Notes under the pieces: model-generated
What the model saw: only the letters and a program-made list of their open reading frames with translations
Database searches by the model: none
What the model was told of the DNA's origin: nothing
Origin: Fratercula arctica
Taxonomy: Eukaryota; Chordata; Aves; Charadriiformes; Alcidae
Assembly (NCBI GenBank): GCA_947846985.1
Contig: CANTUZ010000007.1
Span: 32,926,355 to 32,990,354 of the forward strand
Length of the DNA stretch: 64,000 bases
Direction: 5' to 3'
Shown here: piece after piece, positions 1 through 31,600 of the stretch
Numbering within the stretch: position 1 is the stretch's first letter
Layout: each line of letters opens with the position of its first letter
Translations under genes and position numbers: made by a program

Positions 1-2572
1 ACTAGTTGACTTTCTTCAGGAAAATTAAATGTTTGGATTTTAACTTGCACACAGGCAACCCAAGCATTAAGCCTAAAAGCGTACCTGATAAAGACATATA
101 AGGACTTATGACTGTCCCCAAATACTGTTTTGGTTTTAATTATCCTTTGTATGCCTCCTGTTCTGTCACTGAACATCACTCCTCCACACGTAGTCTACTG
201 TGTTCGTTCCTGCACTATTGCAGAGCCAGATTATTTGTAGGGCTCTGCTGCTTCATTGATGGGATTAATATACAAACAAGGAAGTACTACTGGCTTGTGT
301 ACTGCAAAACACAGGTGAAAGTCATGAAAGAGAATAGAAAATGGGAGTTTCCAAAGGTATTAAGCAGTAAACAGTAGAGAATACAGTAAGCTTTTACAGA
401 GTTTGAAGCCAAAGCGCCTCGTAAGATGAAGCTGCTTTAGGTGATATTCCAAAACAGCAGCAGTTGGATTAAAGTCTTTTGGTTTCTTGTATTCTAACTA
501 CGTAGCTGTTAGATAAATGGGGGAGGGCTGCCATTTGTTTGCATTGTCGGATCCTAAAATTCTTACAAATTGATGAAGGTGTTTTATAGATGGAGCAATG
601 CATTGGTTAAGAATAAAACCATTATTGTTCTCTAAAACAACTTGTGATCCACATCAAGTTGATGATGTACCTGAAATGCTTGTAGACTTACTTCTGTCCA
701 AACCTGACTAGAGGACAGATTGATTCTGTCTGTGATAGGCTGTTGTATGTCATTTTAGTTAGTTAGATGTGTCCGGTTGGGCTCGCAAAACACATTGTAA
801 GTCAAGTACTTTTTGAAACTTTATCTGTACTTCAGCCTCGTGGGAGTATTCATTGCTTCCTGACTGTGGAGTTACAACTGTGTCTTTGTTTGCTCTCTGT
901 GGACTGAGCATTCCTTAGGGAAGAACGGAGGTAATCAGTAAGGATCATATTTCAATATGATGACATGAAAGCATGTATTTTATTGGGTAGCTTTATAGCA
1001 GATGAGGCCAAGAAAGGACCTGCAATGTGAAGTTTGCTTAAAATACACTCTTCTGCTGTCTTAAAATTCTCATGTGTCAGGTGACAGCTCTATATTTCTG
1101 TGAGGTATGAACATTTACATGCAAATATTTGTGTGTGTGTTTCTAATAACACTGATCTTGTAAGAATAGGTGAGAAGTGAGATCTGTAATAACTCTCCGG
1201 ATAGAGTTGTCTTTTTCCTGTTCTTAGCAGGGATGAGTTATTGTTCCTGTTTTCTACTGACTATAGCATATTTAAAATTAACTTCTCAGACTATCTTCCA
1301 TGTTGTTTACATAGTGAAATTTTTTTCTTTTTTGACCTAGAAATTATAGTTAAATTCTCCCACAAGTTGGTGGCTTACAGAAATTTGCAATGTGTTCCTG
1401 ACTCTTAACATGAAATGGAATTAAAAGAAAAAATATGGTTTTCATCTATTGGAAATTTCAGTAATTCAGAAGTCTATACTGTCTTTATTTCTCATTGATT
1501 AAGCTTCAGCATTTAGTTTTGTGCATCAGTGGGGTAAACCTGTTTCTATGATGAAACATTCTTGTATTCTTACATGGTTTGTAGCATGTCTCAAACTGAA
1601 ACCAGAAACTTTCAGACCTTCCTTAACAAGGAACAGTTATGAAATGTCACCAAGGAGCGAGCGAATTAAGTGTTCACAATGTTTAATAACATTAATGTAA
1701 TTTAGTTTTCCCAGGTAAGTCCCCAGGGTAAAAAACCAAGTTACACACATGTTTACCTTTAGATGTTCTATTAATCATCAAAATTTGCTGTTGCCTCCAC
1801 TGCAGCCAAAGTGGAGTTGGCTGTGATCATTTTTCTGGTCACTAACCTCTCTGTCATTGGAAAAAATAATGCGAATTTTCAAAAGCTTAAAAATATCTGG
1901 AAATCACTTCCTCTGCCCTCTTTTTCCCCCTCTGCTACTTAACAGTATGCACTGAGCAAAAGAAGTCCTTTGCATTAGCCATTATTTCTACAAATTAATT
2001 TGATTTGGGTTCAATCATTTGTTTCTGGGCTTGTTTTTATGAGCACAAAAAATAATGGTAATCTTCAGAGGAGCAGAAATTAGACTTTTCTGAATGAGAT
2101 GTGGAAAAAGCTTGATTTGCTTCCTAGGGCTAATTTCAGTATCACTTGTTTTTGCCAGCGTAGGATAATATATAAGATATAAATGTGGGAAAACACAATC
2201 ATCACCTGTGCCACTGTGACTTACCTGCTGTCCTCTCTCCTTCTAGCATTCCAGGAGCTGGTGTCTCTCTTTCTCACTTGCTGAAACTCCTTACAGTTTC
2301 GTCTCATGCACCGATGAATCGCAGCTTGCTGCATGGGATTGCATGATCTTGCTTGTAACACAAATCAAATAATAAATGTCTGAACACTTTCCCTTTTTGA
2401 AAATTCATAGGAATAAATACCTAAAGTTCTTCTTCCTATTCAGCTTTGCTCAGATTTTGACATCTGCTACAGTTATGTGTGGCCAAGTACATCATCTGTT
2501 AAATGCCTGTTTTCACTTCAGTCTTTGTGAAATAATATAAGAACAAATGTCTTTATTGTTTTTGTCCAACAG
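1..2572 (+). other. ATP7A intron 1 or 5' flank, no coding sequence seen
   Basis: An acceptor AG at 2571-2572 after a T-rich stretch implies at least one upstream non-coding exon of ATP7A, which I could not locate and which probably lies outside the window. The stretch is AT-rich with no CpG island, no convincing open frame and no repeat that I recognise. In mammals ATP7A exon 1 is non-coding, which agrees with this reading. Confidence 0.6.
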
Positions 2573-2574
2573 CA

Positions 2575-2592
2575 ATGAGAAGACTTGAGTAG
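2575..2592 (+). promoter_or_regulatory. Upstream ORF in ATP7A 5' UTR
   Basis: Two bases into the exon that carries the ATP7A start lies a five-codon ORF (MRRLE, then TAG) ending 8 nt before the main ATG, in a different frame. Such short upstream ORFs can lower translation of the main frame. Its strength depends on the last bases of the unseen preceding exon, so the effect is inferred. Confidence 0.55.
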
Positions 2593-2600
2593 ACTTCACA

Positions 2601-21977
<19,377 letters not shown>

Positions 21978-23199
21978 AAGACTCGTCCCTCCTGCCCTGG
22001 CTAAGCAAAACCACCGACCCTGAAGCAAAATGAAAAAGCAACCAAGACAGCTGTCTAGAAGTTAGTGCATGTACTGATCGTTTCTGGAGGTCTTTTCAGA
22101 TGTATTTCTTCTTTAATGCAGAAAGCTAGTTTTTGCAGTGACTTTCCAGGGTCATCTTTTTTTTTTTTTTTTTTTTTCAAACTAGACTTACCAAAACAGT
22201 GGTGCAGGGGCTGTTAACGCTTGCAGGCAGGGCTGTGTTACCATTCCATGAAGCTCGCAGTGTAGCATTCTTTTTGGCAAAATGTCAAAATATAATTAAG
22301 GAAACTAAGGAACCAGAAACCTATTTCCCAGCCTTATAACAGGCTATTTTGTGCATAGTCAAGTCTAGTACTGTGTTAAAAAATTATAAATTACTGCATC
22401 TGCAAAATACTGAAGGTTCTGCATTTGCAGATAGATGTGCCTTACTTCAAAACTTCCAGGACCCTCTCGTTTCCATAGCCTGAGCCTGCCTTCTTCCAAA
22501 AATGGTTCCTCTCAAATGCCTTTTCTTCTTACAGACATCTGGTTCCAGCTTTTCACACTCCTGGCTTCAAATCATCTCATCGTTTGTCACCTGGATTTCT
22601 GTGAGGGAGGAATGAGAGGTTTTGTGTTTGCTTTCTAACAGCGTACCCACGTTTAACTCTGTCTGTGCCCCAGTACACTCCTGCTGCTAAGATTGTCTGC
22701 TTGAAGGCTGAATGGGTTGGGAGGTTTGCTCATTCCCAACCCCTCCTAAGCCAGGAACTCCTGCGACATCTGAATACGATATGAATGTGATGTGGTATTA
22801 GCCGAAATGTTTAGCTTTTAGGAAGGCAGCAATGTAGTTAGTGCTCACTACCAATATTTACAAGCACTCCTGAAATGAACCAGAGCAGTTTGGACCGGCG
22901 TCACACAGACTGCCTTTAAAATCTTTACAGTTCAGTCTTTGCAGATATCTGACACCATCAAAGAATGTATTATATGTCAGATACTGCACTAACATCAGTT
23001 GCTTGTAAAGATAAGTTTAAGGTCTGTATACCAGGAATAGTCCAGAGTCCACTCCATAGATTGATCCACACCTCCTTTCTTGGGATGTTCGGATCCAGGC
23101 TTTGGGAATTAGGACAGTCTTCATTTGTTACTGAACTGAAATACCAAAATGCAGGGTTTGATCATTAAATCATGAATATTACAAATATTCTCAATGAGA

Positions 23200-23205
23200 A
23201 ATAAA
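23200..23205 (+). terminator. Proximal polyadenylation signal of ATP7A (candidate)
   Basis: AATAAA about 1.2 kb after the stop, followed by a GTGTTCAT stretch. Use would give a short 3' UTR form. Confidence 0.4.
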
Positions 23206-25557
23206 GGTGTTCATCGCCCAGTAGGTAGCTACCTGTTTGTTACTTAATTAACCTTGTTCTTTAAATACTCTGCTGAGACAGCTAGGTTCGGTAATGTTGA
23301 ATTACAATAGAAAATACAGTCCATGGTGTAAACGTGTAATTCCAATTCGTGCTTGTAGAGGAGAAACACTCAGGCTGGAGTACCATAAAGAGTTCTCTGT
23401 AATGTTCTAGTTTTTAATTTGAAGTCTGATGTCAGTGCATAGATTGTGTATGTAAAAAGTCTTAAGTAAATAGCTTTTGCATTTTATCAGAGACCTACCA
23501 GAAAAATACCAGTGTATGAAAAGAAGAGTTGTGCTATGGAATACGTTGTTAGTAAATCAGTGTACTGGCTATATTGCAGTGAGGAGAACAACATAATTTG
23601 TTGCTGCCGCTAGTTAAAGAAACAAAATATTTCTGTTGCAGGATTTAGGTTCTTAGTATCTCTCCATCAATATAGATTATTTTTTTAAATTAGATTATAG
23701 CCACATGTATGTATTGTAGTGTTAAGAAATGCTGAGATACATTACTGCAAAGCCATTCCGTAAGATGTTGTTCTTAGTTTTCAGCAACAAAGCTGTTTTC
23801 TTACAAAGCAGATAGTTACCTAAAAACTGTTTGATCCTGTTATGATGGGGTTTTAGTGCTTCATGACCATTCAAACTGTTTCCAAAGATTTCAGTTTTCT
23901 TGTCTGTGCACACTCATTCTCAGTGTTGTTCTTGGCAAGATTCTGCAGCTGAAGGGGAAGTATTCTACCTTTGGGGGTTTTTTTTGTCTGGATTGTGCTG
24001 ATGGATGGTCTTAATCGTGCTGTGAAGACACGAGGCAGATCCTAGCATGCTTCCAGGTGGGGGTTTGACTACTGCAGGTGCTGGCTATGGTCTATATGGC
24101 TGGAAAAGACAGACATCATGCTCTCCCTGCAGGACAAAGAGTAGTAATTTAGGGTTAAATTCCTAGTTGGTAGATAAAGCAGCATGAAGAATTTGTTAAA
24201 ATATTTCTGAATAGATTTTTAGAGCACTTGCTTTGACGTTTTGTTGTCCAAATTGTAGGTAGGTTGAATGTTTACAGTGGAATGCTGGCTTGATCACCAA
24301 CTTATTCCTGATACAGATGTTTTTCTAGGCTTTTCCATTTTCTGTGAAACCCAGCATTTGATCCAATTACAGTGAAATAAGGCTACTTCTCAAAACCAGG
24401 ATACTTAATGAGGTACAGAGATGATTATTGGGGAATAAGGAATAACGCTGGCTGGGAGTGGAAGTAGCAGCTTGTGAGTGCAGTCAGAGGATCAAACTCT
24501 AGAAAGATAAAATAACTAAGCTGCAGACCAGTGTTGGCCCAAGAACAAATGGGTGTAAGGTGGCTGTGATAAATCTAGCCTTGAATTCAGATGAAGCTTT
24601 TTAACTACAACAGCTGTTAGGTCCTGGGACAGCTTCTGTTAGAGCTACTGTGGGCAGAAAGCAGATTGCGAGGCTTGTATGAAGCAATGCCAGCAAAAGC
24701 AGTGCTCAGGACTCACTGACCCAGGAAGACCCTTTCAACCCAGTTTTCCTCTTTAGGAAAATCTGTCTGGACTTGTCTTTTGAACTTGAATTTAGTACAC
24801 GGTGTGTTTGGGTAATGTATAGCTGATTAAGAAATTCAGATTCCAGATCTTTGAAAATAGGTTGTCTGTCCAACACCTGCCCGAAAGGTGTGCTATTGAC
24901 TTACAGAATGTTTATCATGTGATTAAAATACTCTATAAGGTGCTTTATGTTGAAGAACCAAAATATTTTTCAGTTTGAATGTACAGTCCAAGTGAAATAA
25001 TGTGGGAGATAAATGTTTTCCCAAATGTAAATGTTTTAATATGTAAATATCTTACTCCTGTTGAAGACAGTTTGGATTCAGGAATTTAAAATATCACTTG
25101 GAAACACACAGTTACAAATGAAATTATGTATTACTAGTTTGTCTATTTTATTGTTTTCTGTAGCTATTTATAAAACCTGTGCTCTATTTAAAAAACAAAG
25201 TACGTATGCTCGAGGCTTTAAAAATTGCTCTTTGAATCTTACCAGTAAACTTTTACAAGAAGTAGACACTTGAAATTTTATATGAAAAATAATGTGAAGC
25301 TGAAAAAACAATGGAAGCAAGCAAGCATTTTTATTTATTAAAAACTATGTTTATTTTTTTGCTTAAACCAGAACTTCCAACAAAATGTTTTAAACTCGAG
25401 ATTTTCTTACTCGATTTTGGAATGGAGAAATGAATGCTGTTGTGGAATGTTAATTCAGTGCTGTTACATTTCTTTACATCTAGAAACACTTAGTCTCACA
25501 CTTCCTATTCTTTTAAGACTGTGCCTCCATCATTGTAATGACAATTATAAGCTATAT

Positions 25558-25563
25558 AATAAA
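25558..25563 (+). terminator. Distal polyadenylation signal of ATP7A (candidate)
   Basis: AATAAA followed by a GT-rich region (TCATGTTCTGTGAC). It is the last good signal before the sequence turns into repeat-bearing intergenic DNA. Confidence 0.5.
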
Positions 25564-25920
25564 AATGTAACATCCAAAAACCGGTTTAAGTCATGTTCTG
25601 TGACACCCCTTAAATATTCCTTTTGCTGATTTAACAGATCCTACTGCCAGCTGTACAAAATTTTCCCAGATTGATTCCTTGGCATGCTTCAATTAAAAAG
25701 GCCAAACTTGGCAGCTCAGGGAGGGGGTGATGTGGGATTGCCCTGTGGGACTGAGATGGGCATATACAGGACAGGGGTTCTGAAAGCAGCTTTGCGTGAC
25801 ACCCACACTTCATCTTCCCCAAGTAAGAGCACTCCGGGTGAAATGGGAAAAGTGGAGCACACTTGCTTTTTGCTTTTCAGCAAAAAGGGTTGAGGTTCGG
25901 GGTTTCTTATGTATGTTTCC

Positions 25921-25985
25921 AGCTCTGCTGAACTGTGTGGCCTTGAGCAAGACACTTGGCCTATGTGAAACTGTAGGGCTGTTGG
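25921..25985 (+). mobile_element. MIR SINE fragment
   Basis: Contains the conserved MIR core 'ctgtgtg.ccttg.gcaag.cactt' in recognisable form, followed by a decayed CTATGTGAAACTG stretch. It is old and short. Confidence 0.6.
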
Positions 25986-26044
25986 CAAGTGGTGGTGGTG
26001 AGAGTTGAGAAACTGAAATAATCATCATGTAAAGAGCATCACTG

Positions 26045-26330
26045 TATTGCAGAATCGTGGAGTAGCTGCAGCTGGAAGAGACTGATGGAGGTTACGTAGT
26101 CGAAACCTGTTAAAGCAGGTGAGCTACAGGAGTGAGATTTTTAATATCTCCGCAGAATCTTTGGGGAGCCTGTTCTGGTGGTCAATGCACTCTCACACTA
26201 AACCAGTGTTTTCTTATGTTGGGATTAAATTTCCTGTGTTTCAATTTGTGCCCATTGCTTTTTATTCTTTCATGGGGCACTACTGAGGAGAGCCTAGCTG
26301 AAGTGCAGTGGTTTATGCAGCCGCTCCGTG
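26045..26330 (-). mobile_element. Old CR1 LINE fragment, antisense
   Basis: Read on the plus strand it follows the reverse complement of the CR1 3' end: an AGAATCGTGGA-like tail, GAGCCTGTTCTGGTGG, then TTTCCTGTGTTTCAATTTGT and GCCCATTGCTTTTTATTC. Divergence is high and the 5' limit is vague. Confidence 0.7.
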
Positions 26331-28332
26331 TCCCAAAGACAAGCGCCAAGCATTGAGTGGTGGGGAGAATTCCATGTGAGTGCTCCTGTGTTCCTCTCAT
26401 GGAGGCAGCCAGGCCTCCCCAAAATAATCATTTGGGTCCAAATCTAGCACAAATCTCCTGCCAAAGCCTAGGTACCTTCCTGGACAGTGGAGCAACGAGG
26501 AGCAGTAACAGGAGCAGATCCCCTTCTCGGCTCCCCAGCTGACCGTGTTAGGAGAGTCCAGGCAGTCTGACTGGTCCCCAGGCTGTGGTCTGTGATGCCC
26601 AGCACGTTTCCAGGGGGCTTTGTACCTTCAACTTATCAGGATAGACAGAAGGTGTGAAGCCAAAACAGGTCTTAGTTTTCTAGAAGCATCTCTCAAACAT
26701 TTTAAGTAAATTATGACTGAATGCTCCAGTACTCCTTTGAGTGTTTTTCTTATTTACAAAAAAAAAAAAAAAAAGGCTGCTTTGTTCAAAACACTTGTTC
26801 CCTGTATTTGCCAGGCTGCCTCTCCACCCTGCCTTATGCCTGTTTGCAGGTAGATTGGCCAGGCTGGCTCCTGGAGTCTCATAGTACCATTTTTATTGCA
26901 TTGCCAGAAGAAGAGTTTGTTTTTTATTTTTCTGGACTGCTCAGGCCTGGGTCCTGCAAAGATCTGCTCTCTCCCTTGGGACCTCAGCTCATCTCATCTC
27001 TGCCTGTCACTGGCTTGGTCTCACTTGGAGATAGTGCGGGGGTTTCTAGTGTGATGATGCACGATGAAGACTTCCGCTGGTGTTGCCTCCGTCTTTGTCT
27101 GAGATGACTCTCTGCTTGGCCAGAGCTGGATGGACAGATCCTGCTGCACTAGGGAAGAGGCTGGGAGAGTGTCCACGAGACCACGCTGTCAGGGAGTGTG
27201 AACTAGGAGGTGAGTGTCTGAAGCCAGCTCTAAATGAGCAAGGCGTGTGAGATCCCATGGGCTATACAGATGTGCTTAGTGGCCACTAATTTTAGGCAGA
27301 ATGAGTCTTTTGTCTTCACTAGCTCTGCTATTGCGCCGAAGACTAAGTTTGCATCCAAGTCTTTCCAAGATGAAGAATTTTGCTTTCAATTAAGACACAA
27401 CCCTGTAATTTCACCATCTTGAATGACTCTCACTGGCCTAATGTGTGCCAACAGGTGTAGGGACCTACAGTTTTTAGCATCTGTGGTTTTGAAAATACAG
27501 GCTTGTTGCAGAGAAATAGTAGCCAAAACATTTAGGTTTGTTTAATTTAGGCCTTTGTTTATTTTGGGTTAAGAGAGCATGTGAACCTTCTCGTTTCAAA
27601 TGGAACAGTCTACTTTTAGCTATGACTGAATTTAAAAATAAAATAAAAATTCACTACAAGTTTTTTTTTTGCATATATATCCAGCTATAGTTCTGCAGCA
27701 GATTTAGTGAAGTGGATCCAAAGCACCTTCGTCTGCAGCCTCAGGCTTCTGTCACTGCACAGGATGGATACGATACTTGCCGTGTAATTTGTGTAAGGGT
27801 ACAAAACATATCTCAGCCACAGTTAGGGTAAGATTAAACATTTGTTTTCTAATACCTTTTGGTTTTCAGCAGCTTTATAGTTACAAGGCTAAAATGGAAT
27901 AAAATAAGCTGTATCAGAGAGTGTGTTTTGAGATCTGGAAAATCTTTATCTTTTGAATCTCATAAAAAACCAGCTCATTTTCATCAGTCAATCCAGACTG
28001 GCCAACCAAGCTGCAGAGTCACGGTAAGGTATCACTCATCAGCAAACCAGGCCTTTATACCTGCTGCACGGAACACAGCCGTATGTCCAAATTACCTCAT
28101 GTCACTGGTAGTGTTAAATATCTTCCATAATGGAAAGTCTTTTGTTTAATATACGATAGCGTTTCTGGCATCTCAGCAAGAGAAATATCCGAGCCAAGTA
28201 AATTACCCTGACGTGAAGCTGCACAGCCCCTCACCAGATTAACCCATCTGGATTTTAAGATTATCTCAGTTGAAGGTTCCATAGTTTCAGGAAAGATCAC
28301 TGATTAATCTGGAGGACCCGGATCTGGATTTA

Positions 28333-28686
28333 TTGACACATCTTATCTATAACAACCTGTATTTAAAAAAAAAAAAAAAAGAAAAGAAAAAAACAAACAA
28401 AAAAGCATACAAAAAACCCAAACAAAAAAAAAAACCACTAATCCACAAAGCAAAAACCCAGACGCTCATTAAGTACCCAGGAGTCCCCAAATCCTGTGTC
28501 AAATGCTCCTGGGAACAACATACGATAAAAAATCTCTGCATTCATCTGGCCAATATACATCAGTTGCGATTTGAGTTAACACCAAGTTCAACAGATAAAG
28601 AATTAGAAATTATTGAGACTCTCCTGGAATTTGAAAATGCCTCTCCCTCCCTGAAATCTGACAAGTCAATGAGGTTTCCAAAGTGA
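28333..28686 (+). other. Open frame with a C2H2-like motif, unrecognised
   Basis: A 117-codon open frame. Its first third is Lys-rich, coming from an A-rich tract; the rest is mixed-composition sequence. At 28495-28560 the spacing is C-x2-C-x12-H-x4-H with Leu at the usual core position, as in C2H2 zinc fingers, but the usual aromatic residue is not in its place. There is no intron signal, promoter or homology that I know of. It could be chance or a decayed piece of a finger gene. Confidence 0.2.
28364..28440 (+). repeat. A-rich low-complexity tract
   Basis: A runs interrupted by G and C, of the kind left by a decayed poly(A) tail. No matching retroposed body was recognised upstream. Confidence 0.8.
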
Positions 28687-31600
28687 AAACTTTGAGTTGT
28701 CACAGAGTAAATTCTGTTGCAAGCCACTGATTTCAGTTTTACGTTAGCTCATGTAGGTATTTACCACAGCAGCCTCTCACCTGCCTCTCATCCCTTGGTG
28801 GCAGCAAGCAGCTGTGAGTGGTGAGCAGAGCACTCACGCTCAATATTACTGTTTTGTTGGGGGCGGAGGGGGGGAAGGTTAAATTATGTGGATCAGATAT
28901 ATGTTCATTTTACCTTGTATGAAATTAGTGGAACAAATACCAGCTTCTGGGGCTCTGATGGAAAATGATACAGCAGATAATGGTAGGATTAATGTTATTC
29001 TAAAACTTACTTTCTTGTTTGGCATTACAGGAGTATACAGAAACACTATTCCAGCAGCCTGCCATAGCCAGGTACTCCATGGGCTAATATTGGAGCCTCT
29101 GCAGCTGCTGCCTGAAACATCATATTTTCAGGCCTGATGGAGTCTGTTTTACCAGCACACAGTTCCTGCATAGATTAGTTTTTAACCACTCCCTAAATGC
29201 TTTCATTTTCATATGGCTACATTATCTTCTTTTAAGATATTCTTCTTCTTTTTTTTTTTTTTTTTTCTAAGTAACATTTTTAGAAAGCATCTCCGCAGAA
29301 CAGTTTGACAAACCCTAAAGGTCAGGCTTTGATCCAAAATTCAGCATCTGTCTTGATATCAGAACTGCGCTACTGGCAATGTTGTTTTTTTTCCTTCCAG
29401 TTGACTGGATAATTTAAGTAGTAGCTGTGAACTTGTACCATGTCTACTATGTTGTGAATGAAAACTGCTGCAAAGGTAAAATTATTGTTTTTTATCCCAT
29501 TAAGCACATCTCTAAAATAAATTTCTTGAGGAGAGCGTGAGAGCTGTACACATACGTGCTCAGATGTGAGAAAAAAGAGACAGTGTCTAGAGTAGGATTC
29601 TTTAGCATTTTCAGTTTAACCCCCCATCCAATTTTATACTTGGACAGACCCAAAACCCTTCATTCCCTGCTAATGTTAGAAATGAGATTATGCACAACCG
29701 TTTGCCAACCTGCTGACATTAGGCAGGTGACAGGAGCAGCCAGGAGATATACACGCTTATTCTCTGGCTGCAGTGGTGCTAGAAGCTTAGAATTTTGCCC
29801 GTGCTTTAGGTAGTTTTTTCCACAGTGCCAGACTGGCTACTCAAATTCCATATCCCAGCAGGTGATTAAAAGGAAGAGCTGAGAAGGACTACAAAAACCA
29901 AAGCTGGTGAGAACATACAGGATTTGTGTTCACATATACTTTAATCTTCAGAGCAGTAGTCAGTTTGTGGGTATAAATATTAATATTTTTGCCTAATTTG
30001 TCCTTAAAATGCCAATGCTCCTACCTGGTAATGCTTACAGCACAGTGAGTGCTTTACAATCACGCATGGAGGCAGAGGCCCGGCCTTGCCCCGAAGGGCA
30101 GAGAAATTGACAGCAGGTAACTCCACCTTTTATCTAGGATAAAAAGGCAAAAGCTAACCTTGTGTATGCACACTGTAACAAATCCCTTGTAATTTCTCTA
30201 CCTCTCACTCTTTGCTAGTTCTACAGAGCCACAGATGGCTGATAATTTACAGAGCACATAAATGAACATTTTCTGCTGTAAAATGCTCGAGTTCAAAGTA
30301 GGTACAGTCACCTACAGAGGTGAACTCATTAGACATCCATGGTGAATGCAGAATAGCCTGAAAATAATGACATCTCCTGAATTGGTGCTTCCTCCTGTCT
30401 CCTCTCTTTTACTTGGTGCTGGGACAGCTTTCCAGTGGGGTGTCAGCTCCGCAGCCTGCCTACCCCGGAGCACCCCAACTTTGGTTTGTGCTGTAAGGAA
30501 GTGCCCTCATTAAGGAAGCATGAGAGAAACTGAGGAGAAAACGACAAGATCTGCATATTCCTTCAGTGCTCAGTGGTTTGGGAACCGAGTGAATTGCAAA
30601 TTAACAGAGCAGATTTGTAAGTTCCAAAGCTTAAAATAAGCGCAATTAAAGAAATATATTTAAATACAATAAAGGGGAAAGCCTATGAGTCGATCAGGTA
30701 CCTAGAAATAGGGAAAGAGCATAGAAAGAGCACTTGTCAGAGTTTTGAGGAGGAATTTTCTTGCTGAGAGGCAGAAAAAAACCCTTCAATTGCACCTTGC
30801 AGGAACCGTGAAACCACAGAGAAATATTGGTAGAGCGTTAACATTTCCCAATGAGTTCTCGCCCACCTTCCCCTAGAGGGCCCTGTTTATTGAGAACTCC
30901 AGAAACAGTATCTGCTGAGTAAAAAGTGGGGCTGCCGGGACGGCTCCCAGGCTCTGGCAGCAGCCCCAGGTGCAGGGCAGATTCCCCATCTGCTTTATTC
31001 TGTTCACTGAACGCACAGTTCAATGGCAAATCTATTGGCACGGTATAACCAGGGATTTGTCTTTTTATTAGTTGGTGATTATTGTTAGACTAATTTGTTA
31101 CCCATTTTTTAAGTATTAAAGGTTTAAAGCAAAAGATAGGAGCTGATTGCATTAAATATAGATAAATGTGCAGTTAAGATCGATGAGGGGAGTATGTTTG
31201 ATATTTATATTGAACATCAAAATACATGCCCTAAACACCATCAGTTTTAATTATCCAAGAAAATTTGTATTGCAAATTAATTCAATAGGTTTTAAATAAT
31301 TTTTTTTTTTTAAATCTTATTTTTAAACTGTGGTATTAAAACCCCACAGTGAAATACATCATACATGTGTAATAGCATTAATATAAACAGTCTTGCCCTA
31401 GACTTATTCAGTGACTCTCTATTTCTGAAATCTAGGCGTATAAGGTTGAAAGCCAGCATTTGGAAAAATAAAAAAGGGTATTTCTTAGTCTCCCTCCTGA
31501 ACTTCTTCTGTCTCACTCTCTCAAAAATGCTTTCTTATCTTTCCTACAAGATGTGTGTGCTTGAATATTGCACTACTGCAAGGAGAAAATAAAACTTAGA

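Larger units (their letters stand above)
21978..25580 (+). other. ATP7A: ATP7A 3' UTR (probable extent)
   Basis: Non-coding AT-rich stretch after the stop, with a T run at about 22159-22178. Candidate polyadenylation signals AATAAA lie at 23200-23205 and 25558-25563, the second followed by a GT-rich segment. Human ATP7A also has a 3' UTR of several kilobases, so the distal site is plausible. The true end cannot be set from sequence. Confidence 0.5.
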
